The notes beneath the pieces were generated by a model. That model was not told where the DNA came from. It was given only the letters and a program-made list of their open reading frames with translations, and ran no database searches. The position numbers and the translations under genes were made by a program. Positions 1 to 4,235 of a stretch of DNA of 5,407 nt are shown here, in pieces; positions within the stretch are counted from its first letter, which is position 1; each line of letters opens with the position of its first letter. Source of the DNA: Chloroflexota bacterium (GTDB lineage Bacteria > Chloroflexota > Limnocylindria > QHBO01); assembly GCA_005879815.1 (NCBI GenBank), contig VBKA01000098.1, positions 1 through 5,407 of the forward strand. Direction: 5' to 3'.

Positions 1-591
1 CAGCGCCGCGAGATCCTGGTCGTGCGCCTCGAGGCTCGAGCCGGCGCACCGCCATCCGGCATCCGCCTGCTGGAGTCGTATGGAGCCAAGGACCTGCGTC
101 CCGGACTTGCGAGCTTCTTCCTCGAGTGGGAGGCCTGGGCAGCCGAGGTGCTGGACACCCACGTTGCCTACCCGATCCTCCCCTACTTCCGCTCGTCACA
201 CGACAACGCGTCGTGGGTCTCGTCGCTGGGGGCGGTGCTGGATGCCTCCGCCCTGGTGCTGACGGCGATCGAGGATGGACCCACTGGCGAGGCGACAATG
301 GTCCAGCGCGTGGGCGGTCACTTCGTGGAAGACCTCTCGAATTTCTTCGGCTGGCGCAACGTGCCCATGGCCCTTGTTGAACGCTCAGAGTTCGACGCGG
401 CGTGCGAACGGCTCAGGGCTGCAGGATGGCGGATCCGCGATGAGGAAGGCGCGTGGAAGGCGTTCGTCGCCCTGCGTTCCGAGTACGCCGCGCGCCTTAA
501 CGAGATGGCGCTCTACTGGGTCACGCCCCCGGCGCTGTGGATCGGCGACCGTGGGGCAGTCCGGCACATGCCGCCGGTGCGAAGCAACTGA
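1..591 (+). CDS. Hypothetical protein, 3' part (possible ion-channel cytoplasmic tail)
   Basis: The frame is open from the first base and gives 196 residues before TGA at 589-591. A GTG at 22 could start a 189-residue protein, but no ribosome binding site can be judged so close to the edge, and I think the gene continues leftwards. The visible part is soluble, with no clear membrane segment or signal peptide. Counting from the GTG, it has an acidic and aromatic helix (FFLEWEAWAAEVLDTH, about residues 32-47), then YPILPYFRSSHDNASW, then a hydrophobic helix SLGAVLDASALVLTAIEDG, and a C-terminal helical region with several Trp and Arg residues. From memory this pattern resembles the cytoplasmic C-terminal region found after the pore in some actinobacterial and Chloroflexota potassium-channel-family proteins. 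That is a weak, unverified assignment, because the pore filter (TVGYG) would lie outside the window. It is convergent with the hydrolase gene at 634. Confidence 0.7.
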   Translation, partial: QRREILVVRLEARAGAPPSGIRLLESYGAKDLRPGLASFFLEWEAWAAEVLDTHVAYPILPYFRSSHDNASWVSSLGAVLDASALVLTAIEDGPTGEATMVQRVGGHFVEDLSNFFGWRNVPMALVERSEFDAACERLRAAGWRIRDEEGAWKAFVALRSEYAARLNEMALYWVTPPALWIGDRGAVRHMPPVRSN

Positions 592-604
592 CCCGATCGC
601 ACCG

Positions 605-624
605 CGGCGTCGCGGCGTCGCGGC
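605..624. repeat. Short CGGCGTCG tandem repeat between convergent genes
   Basis: The 42-bp gap between the two convergent stop codons holds two and a half copies of the 8-mer CGGCGTCG. An overlapping small inverted repeat, CCGCG-GCGT-CGCGG, lies at 602-615. It could form a G+C-rich hairpin on either strand and act as a shared terminator, but there is no T-tract on either side, so termination is only a guess. The repeat itself is directly visible. Confidence 0.35.
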
Positions 625-633
625 CGGTCGGAT

Positions 634-1521
634 TCAGGGCTGGGTGGCGATCAGATCGTCGAGGATGCGGCCCATCGACGCGACGGCCAGGGACAGGTGA
701 CCGTGCTCCGGCAGGAGCTGAGCCCTCGCTGACCCGACGTGCCGCGCCAGCCACTGGCCGTGCGCGAAGGGGACCATCCGATCCTGCGCTCCCTGCCAGA
801 TCGTGACGGGACGGCGGATGGCCCCAGGGTCGAAGCCCCACGGCTTGAGGATGGCCATGTCGTCGTCAAACCAACCCCAGATGCCGTTGCTCACGGATTC
901 CCGGAAGCCCGCCGCCAACCACTCGGCGAACTCGCCCGTGAGCGCCCGGCGGTCGACGTCGGAGACCAGGTCACCGAAGCCGGCCACCACCTGGTCGGCG
1001 GTCACGGCCGCCACCCAGGAGCCCTCGTGCTCGAGAAACTGCTGCAGCTGCTCGGGACCCTCGAGGGCCGCCCCGAATTCGGCGTGGTTCTCCGCACCCA
1101 TGCCTGCCATCCAGTCCAGACCCTCGGCCGGATACGGGGCGACGCCCGCGATCGAGGCCGCGGAGATGACCCGCTCCGGGAGGAGTGCCGCGCAGGCCAG
1201 CGCATGCGGCCCCCCGCCCGACCAGCCCATCGTGTAGCAGCTGGCCGCGCCGAGGTGGTCGAGCATGGCGGTGACGTCGCCCGCGACGTCCGCGACGCTG
1301 CGACCCGGACTGCGTGTCGATCGCGAATACCCGGCGCGGGAATAGTTGACGAGACGCAGGCCGCGCTCAGCCGCGAGATCGACGAAGGGGGTGTATGGAA
1401 GCCCGGAACTCGGCGAGCCGTTGTGATGGACGAGGGGAATGCCGTCCTCTGGTCCGGTAACGTAGATCTCCAGCGTCCGGCCGTCCGCCACCGGCAGGTC
1501 GACCGGGTCGTACTCGTTCAT
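634..1521 (-). CDS. Alpha/beta hydrolase with intact catalytic triad
   Basis: A 295-residue alpha/beta-hydrolase-fold enzyme, a typical length for the family. The ATG at 1521 is chosen because family-like sequence begins at once (MNEYDPVDLPVADGRTLEIY) and a GGTGG lies just upstream; the frame stays open to 1683, but the extra 54 residues are Arg-rich and do not look like protein. The oxyanion segment is HHNGSP (32-37). The nucleophile elbow is GWSGGG, with Ser101. The acid is Asp247 in WQGAQDRMVP, and the base is His275 in PEHGHLS. A helical lid lies at about 132-220. There is no signal peptide, so it is probably cytoplasmic. The substrate cannot be told from sequence: esterase, lactonase, epoxide hydrolase and C-C hydrolase activities all occur in this fold. 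It diverges from the NTF2-like gene, and the two could share a control region, though I see no clear operator there. Confidence 0.92.
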   Translation of the reverse strand: MNEYDPVDLPVADGRTLEIYVTGPEDGIPLVHHNGSPSSGLPYTPFVDLAAERGLRLVNYSRAGYSRSTRSPGRSVADVAGDVTAMLDHLGAASCYTMGWSGGGPHALACAALLPERVISAASIAGVAPYPAEGLDWMAGMGAENHAEFGAALEGPEQLQQFLEHEGSWVAAVTADQVVAGFGDLVSDVDRRALTGEFAEWLAAGFRESVSNGIWGWFDDDMAILKPWGFDPGAIRRPVTIWQGAQDRMVPFAHGQWLARHVGSARAQLLPEHGHLSLAVASMGRILDDLIATQP

Positions 1522-1654
1522 GAGACCACCATGCCATAGCCGGCCAAACGGTGGATAAAGTCTCTCGACGCATGCATCACGCGGGCGGAGAATGCCCCGT
1601 GAGTGCGAGCGACACACGCTGACTGGTGCTGATCGGTCCCTGTGCCGACGCCAC

Positions 1655-1660
1655 GGAGGA
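1655..1660 (+). promoter_or_regulatory. Ribosome binding site fixing the NTF2-like start
   Basis: GGAGGA lies 7 nt before the GTG at 1668. It decides that start over an upstream in-frame GTG at 1626 and a downstream ATG at 1683. The 14 residues added by the 1626 start do not resemble the family. Confidence 0.75.
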
Positions 1661-1667
1661 TTCGAGC

Positions 1668-2090
1668 GTGGACAACCAGGCAATGAAGCGGAAGATCGAG
1701 GAGACCTTCAACATCGGGAACATGGAGCAATTCGGCCGCGAGATGTACGAGATGTCGGCGGACGACATCGTCCAGGAGTGGCCGCAGTCCGGCGAGCGCA
1801 TTCGCGGCAAGCAGAACGTCGAGGCGGTCAACTCGAACTATCCGACTGGCTCTGGTACGAACCCGACCGCGAAGCTCCGCCGGGTCCTTTCGCCGGACGA
1901 GGCGTGGGTGATCGAGAGCGTCATCGACTACGGGGATGGCGTTCCCGTCAGTGCCGTGTCGATCATCAAGACCAACGAGGACGGAAAGATCGTCCACCAG
2001 CGCGACTACTTCGCGTATCCGTTCGAGGCGCCGGAGTGGCGCAAGCAGTGGGTCGAGCAGATGGAGAAGGAGCCGATGCCGGTCGGCTGA
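1668..2090 (+). CDS. NTF2/SnoaL-like family protein
   Basis: A 140-residue protein with the length and pattern of a single-domain NTF2-like (SnoaL-type) cone-fold protein. An N-terminal helix pair (MKRKIEETFNIGNMEQFGREMYE, about 6-28) is followed by a strand with DDIVQEWPQSGERIRGKQNV (32-51), the segment where these proteins line their pocket. Further strands follow: AKLRRVLSPDEAWVIESVIDYGDG (68-91), VSAVSIIKTNEDGKIVHQRDYFAYPFE (94-120) and the closing APEWRKQWVEQM. The last part matches the usual end of the family, where the final strand bears polar residues and an aromatic run. Family members include ketosteroid-isomerase-like and polyketide-cyclase-like enzymes as well as non-catalytic binding proteins, so no reaction can be assigned. 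There is no signal peptide. The start is set by GGAGGA at 1655. The gene is divergent from the hydrolase and convergent, with a 13-bp gap, with the F420-type oxidoreductase. Confidence 0.88.
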   Translation: MDNQAMKRKIEETFNIGNMEQFGREMYEMSADDIVQEWPQSGERIRGKQNVEAVNSNYPTGSGTNPTAKLRRVLSPDEAWVIESVIDYGDGVPVSAVSIIKTNEDGKIVHQRDYFAYPFEAPEWRKQWVEQMEKEPMPVG

Positions 2091-2103
2091 CCGGGAGGTC
2101 CCG
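2079..2103. terminator. Possible overlapping hairpins between convergent stops
   Basis: CCGGTC-GGCT-GACCGG (2079-2094) is a perfect 6-bp stem that contains the NTF2-like stop codon. It overlaps a second stem, CGGG-AGGT-CCCG (2092-2103), which ends next to the stop of the opposing gene. The two share bases and cannot both form fully. No T-tract follows on either strand, so a terminator role is tentative. Confidence 0.35.
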
Positions 2104-2517
2104 CTATCGCGTCAGGCGGACGCGCAGGAAGAGCCGCATCCCGAAGACGCCGAGCCCAATTCGGAGGAAGCGGCCGAAGAACGGCTCGGCCTGCTCGCGG
2201 CTCACCAGCTCTGGCTCTCCGACCGTGTAGTCGGCCCCGCCCCAGCGCAGCTGGCAGCCGCCCGCCTCGAGGACGTTGCGCGCCCATTGGGTGCGCTCGC
2301 CCCATGGGAGCGGGATGATGAAACCGTCGGGCGTTGTGACGATCGCCACCGGTGTGGCGTAGCGCGTGCCGGACCGGCGTCCAACGTGCTGGACGACAGC
2401 CCACAGCTTGAAGAAGCGCCGGCCGGCGAGTGGCCGGGTGATGGGGTCGGTGACGCGGGTGAAGGCCCGCATGAGCTCGCCGGCGCCGGTCGGCCGGCTG
2501 TTCGTGGTAGTGGTCAT
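2104..2517 (-). CDS. Nitroreductase family deazaflavin-dependent oxidoreductase
   Basis: A 137-residue protein of the F420H2-dependent quinone-reductase/Ddn-like family (split-barrel fold), which uses reduced cofactor F420 to reduce quinones, nitro compounds or other activated double bonds in mycobacteria and relatives. Visible signatures are VVQHVGRRSGTRYATPVAIV (41-60), where the GRRSG loop is the family's phosphate/cofactor-binding hallmark, DGFIIPLPWGERTQWARNVLEAGG (64-87) with the conserved W-x-x-N spacing, and GCQLRWGGADY (87-97). Length is normal for the family. The C-terminus (FLRIGLGVFGMRLFLRV) is hydrophobic and basic and might touch the membrane, as suggested for quinone-reducing members. 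The ATG at 2517 has no clear Shine-Dalgarno, but a TACGCT hexamer ends 6 nt before it. It lies 78 bp downstream of the fusion regulator on the same strand, so co-transcription or separate initiation are both possible. The substrate is unknown. Confidence 0.9.
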   Translation of the reverse strand: MTTTTNSRPTGAGELMRAFTRVTDPITRPLAGRRFFKLWAVVQHVGRRSGTRYATPVAIVTTPDGFIIPLPWGERTQWARNVLEAGGCQLRWGGADYTVGEPELVSREQAEPFFGRFLRIGLGVFGMRLFLRVRLTR

Positions 2518-2523
2518 GGATCC

Positions 2524-2529
2524 AGCGTA
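2524..2529 (-). promoter_or_regulatory. Candidate -10 hexamer for leaderless F420-oxidoreductase transcript
   Basis: On the minus strand TACGCT (TANNNT type) is followed by 6 nt and then the ATG. This spacing would put the transcription start at or next to the start codon. There is no recognisable -35 and no good Shine-Dalgarno for this gene. Confidence 0.4.
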
Positions 2530-2595
2530 GGCATCTGGGCTGTGGAACGCATCCCGGAGGCTATGCAGGCGACCTGACGGAAAGCCGCCACGCGA

Positions 2596-3636
2596 TCAAA
2601 CCAGGCCTCTGCGGATGGCGTAGGCGGTCGCATCCGAGCGACCCCGCGCCCCGATCTTGGGATACAGGTTCGCCAGATGACGCTCCACGGTATGGACCGA
2701 CAGGCCCAGCCGATGGGCAACCTCCGCATTCGTCTCCCCACCGGCAACGAGGCGCAGGACCTGGAGCTCGCGGGGCGTGAGGGTGTCGCTGGCCCGTTGC
2801 CTGGCTGACGGACGCGGCTGGGTGACGCCAACGGTCAGGAAGTCGACGAGGACCTTGATGTCGCCGTCCAGGTCTTCGACGAAGAGCGTCGCAGTCGACC
2901 CGGGTAGCTGAAGCAACCGGCCGTTCGGGAGTGCCGCAGCCAGCTGGCGCGACACCTCGACTGGAATCTGCCGTTCTCCCTGGCGATGCAGGACGAGCGC
3001 GGGCGCCCGAATACTGGCCAGGTCGTTCGACACGTCCGTGTCCCGCGCGGTGCGAAGCATGGAGCGCGCCATCGCGGGAGTGGTCGCCGTCCGGAAGGCG
3101 TCGGCCATCAGCCGTCCGGTCTCGCCCGCCGACCAGCCCAGCCAGGCGTGCGCGGCGGCATCGGTGAAGAGGTCCCAGTCACGCTCGATCAAGGTCAGCA
3201 GCGCCTGGGTCTCCGCCGGCGCCATCGCATCCCACCCGCGCGCTGCGCCGCCGAACAGGACCAGTCGCGTGATCTGCGAGGCGTGCGCGGCGGCGTAGGC
3301 GATGGCCAGCAGGCACGAATGGTAGTAGCCAAAGAGCGCGAAACGCCCCAGCCTGGCGGCGGCCACCACGGCTTCGAGGTCGCGCATCATCGCGTCGAGG
3401 CCAAGATCCTCGACCTCGCGTTGGGACTGCCCGGTCCCGCGACCGTCGTACAGGACCACGCGCAGGTGCTGGCCGAGACCGTCGTAGGCGGACCGCAGGA
3501 GCGGGATCTGCCACTGCGCCACGACGTTGCTGAATGGAACGGGTGGGAGCCAGATCATGGGTGTCCCGGAACCGTGGACGGTGTACGCGATCGTCACCCC
3601 GTCGCTGGTGCGGGCGTACTGCATGCGCGGCTCCAC
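2596..3636 (-). CDS. Alpha/beta-hydrolase-fold sensor fused to LuxR-type DNA-binding domain
   Basis: A 346-residue two-domain regulator. Residues about 5-268 are an alpha/beta-hydrolase fold: QYARTSDGVTIAYTVHGSG at the start, a VLYDGRGTGQS strand/loop (61-71), a nucleophile-elbow region and a helical cap (about 135-195). Residues 285-346 are a LuxR/GerE helix-turn-helix with the full signature (LTPRELQVLRLVAGG at 286-300, TNAEVAHRLGLSVHTVERHLANLYPKIGARGR at 302-333). The catalytic triad is gone: the elbow reads G-Y-Y-H-S (103-107), with Tyr105 where Ser belongs; the acid position is Glu221 in RQGERQIPV; the base position is Ala249 in LPGSTATLFVED. It therefore probably binds a ligand or protein partner rather than hydrolysing a substrate. 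Start: the GTG at 3636, with AGGAT 7 nt upstream; an ATG at 3624 is the alternative. The F420-type oxidoreductase lies downstream on the same strand and the VOC gene is divergent, so both are likely targets. Confidence 0.93.
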   Translation of the reverse strand: MEPRMQYARTSDGVTIAYTVHGSGTPMIWLPPVPFSNVVAQWQIPLLRSAYDGLGQHLRVVLYDGRGTGQSQREVEDLGLDAMMRDLEAVVAAARLGRFALFGYYHSCLLAIAYAAAHASQITRLVLFGGAARGWDAMAPAETQALLTLIERDWDLFTDAAAHAWLGWSAGETGRLMADAFRTATTPAMARSMLRTARDTDVSNDLASIRAPALVLHRQGERQIPVEVSRQLAAALPNGRLLQLPGSTATLFVEDLDGDIKVLVDFLTVGVTQPRPSARQRASDTLTPRELQVLRLVAGGETNAEVAHRLGLSVHTVERHLANLYPKIGARGRSDATAYAIRRGLV

Positions 3637-3642
3637 GCCGTC

Positions 3643-3648
3643 ATCCTA
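3643..3648 (-). promoter_or_regulatory. Candidate -10 hexamer or ribosome binding site of the LuxR fusion gene
   Basis: On the minus strand TAGGAT is followed by 6 nt and then the GTG start. It fits a TANNNT -10 element for a leaderless transcript, and the AGGA inside it also fits a ribosome binding site. Sequence alone cannot separate these two readings. Confidence 0.4.
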
Positions 3649-3656
3649 CCGACCCG

Positions 3657-3716
3657 GATGCGCAGAGACGGCGCGGCTCCCATGCGATGCGCGTTGGCGT
3701 CGATTTCGGGATGCGC
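3657..3716. promoter_or_regulatory. Three direct GATGCGC repeats, candidate operator
   Basis: Exact copies of GATGCGC occur at 3657-3663, 3686-3692 and 3710-3716, start-to-start spacings 29 and 24 bp. All lie within the 150-bp divergent region between the LuxR fusion gene and the VOC gene. A one-mismatch copy, CATGCGC, starts at 3622 inside the regulator's first codons. The location suggests binding sites for the adjacent regulator. Most LuxR-type operators are inverted rather than direct repeats, which counts against this. Confidence 0.35.
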
Positions 3717-3747
3717 CAAACGTCGTCTTTACAAACGGGACCGATGA

Positions 3748-3761
3748 TTGGGCGCTCCCAA
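3748..3761. repeat. Inverted repeat TTGGG-CGCT-CCCAA upstream of VOC gene
   Basis: Perfect 5-bp arms around a 4-nt spacer end 11 nt before the VOC ribosome binding site. It could be an operator half-site pair or a small hairpin in the 5' leader. No known consensus is recognised. Confidence 0.3.
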
Positions 3762-3772
3762 CACAGCTGATC

Positions 3773-3780
3773 AGGAGGAG
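3773..3780 (+). promoter_or_regulatory. Strong ribosome binding site of VOC gene
   Basis: AGGAGGAG ends 6 nt before the ATG at 3787, a near-perfect anti-16S match. It settles the start against an in-frame upstream start at 3748, which lies within the inverted repeat and adds 13 non-family residues. Confidence 0.85.
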
Positions 3781-3786
3781 ATTTCC

Positions 3787-4125
3787 ATGGCGACAGAGGT
3801 CATCCACGTCGAGGTCACCGGGAGTGACGGTGAGGCTCTGCAGCGGTTCTATCGCGATGTGTTCGGCTGGAGCCTGGACACCAACAATCCCGGCGGATAT
3901 GGCATGTATCGCCAGGGAAACGGAATCACCGGCGGCATCGGTGCGGCCGGCCAGGGGCAGCCGCCGGGTGTGAAGTTCTACGTCCACACCGACGACCCGC
4001 AGGACGTGCTGAAAAAGGTCGAGCAGGCCGGAGGCAAGGTCCTCATGCCGCTCACCGAGGTGGCGCCCGAGACGAACGTCGCGCTCTTCGCGGATCCTGA
4101 GGGCCACATCGTCGGCATCATGTAG
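3787..4125 (+). CDS. VOC family (glyoxalase/bleomycin-resistance fold) protein
   Basis: A 112-residue single-domain vicinal-oxygen-chelate protein, normal length for two beta-alpha-beta-beta-beta modules. Module 1: EVIHVEVTGSDGEALQRFYRDVFGWSLD (4-31), the classic opening strand and helix ending in F-Y-x-x-x-F-G-W, followed by GGYGMYRQGNGITGGIG (36-52). Module 2: VKFYVHTDDPQDVLKKVEQAGGKVLMPLTEV (62-92), then NVALFADPEGHIVGIM (97-112), the usual family ending. The metal site looks incomplete: His7, His67 and His107 are near ligand positions, but the Glu ligands of true glyoxalases are not evident, so it may bind a small molecule rather than act as glyoxalase I. There is no signal peptide. It is preceded by a very strong ribosome binding site, implying high translation, and followed by a strong hairpin, so it is probably monocistronic. 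It is divergent from the LuxR fusion regulator, which may control it. Confidence 0.92.
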   Translation: MATEVIHVEVTGSDGEALQRFYRDVFGWSLDTNNPGGYGMYRQGNGITGGIGAAGQGQPPGVKFYVHTDDPQDVLKKVEQAGGKVLMPLTEVAPETNVALFADPEGHIVGIM

Positions 4126-4150
4126 CCCGGTTCGCCTCGCAACCGCGCAC

Positions 4151-4181
4151 GCCAGGCCGGGCCACGCAGGCCCGGCCTGGC
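4151..4181 (+). terminator. Perfect 13-bp hairpin, likely terminator of VOC gene
   Basis: The arms at 4151-4163 and 4169-4181 are perfect reverse complements around the 5-nt loop ACGCA, starting 25 bp after the VOC stop. The stem is almost all G+C and so very stable. Only a weak pyrimidine stretch (TTCCC) follows instead of a T-tract, as in the U-less terminators reported in high-G+C bacteria. Confidence 0.7.
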
Positions 4182-4221
4182 TTCCCGGCCTGCAACCCGA
4201 ACCCGCATCGCGTCGATGGCC

Positions 4222-4227
4222 TACACT
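4222..4227 (+). promoter_or_regulatory. Candidate -10 hexamer for leaderless YncE-type transcript
   Basis: TACACT (TANNNT) ends 8 nt before the ATG at 4236. The intervening CCCCGCCG contains no Shine-Dalgarno, so initiation on a leaderless or nearly leaderless mRNA fits better than ribosome binding upstream. No clear -35 is seen. Confidence 0.45.
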
Positions 4228-4235
4228 CCCCGCCG

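Noticed and set aside
739..1539. Long plus-strand open frame of 266 codons opposite the hydrolase
   Set aside because: Its translation is Arg/Gly/Pro/His-rich with no family pattern, and the opposite strand encodes a complete alpha/beta hydrolase with all motifs. It is a high-G+C antisense shadow.
1556..1561. TAAAGT as a -10 element for the NTF2-like gene
   Set aside because: It matches a -10 moderately well, but there is no -35 at proper spacing and it implies a roughly 100-nt leader. Too weak to annotate.
1571..1579. GCATGCATC overlapping palindromes in the hydrolase/NTF2 divergent region
   Set aside because: These are short six-base palindromes (GCATGC, ATGCAT) of a size expected by chance, with no second copy nearby.
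1522..1683. N-terminal extension of the hydrolase to 1683
   Set aside because: The extra residues are Arg/Pro/Cys-rich, the family N-terminus begins at the ATG at 1521, and the extension would overlap the start of the divergent NTF2-like gene.
3694..3733. TTGGCG and TTTACA as a promoter for the VOC gene
   Set aside because: The spacing does not pair them as -35 and -10, and no TANNNT lies at a suitable place. A promoter must be in this region but I cannot point to it.
2986..3747. Plus-strand open frame of 253 codons opposite the LuxR fusion gene
   Set aside because: It is antisense to a clearly recognised two-domain protein, has biased low-complexity composition, and lacks a convincing ribosome binding site.
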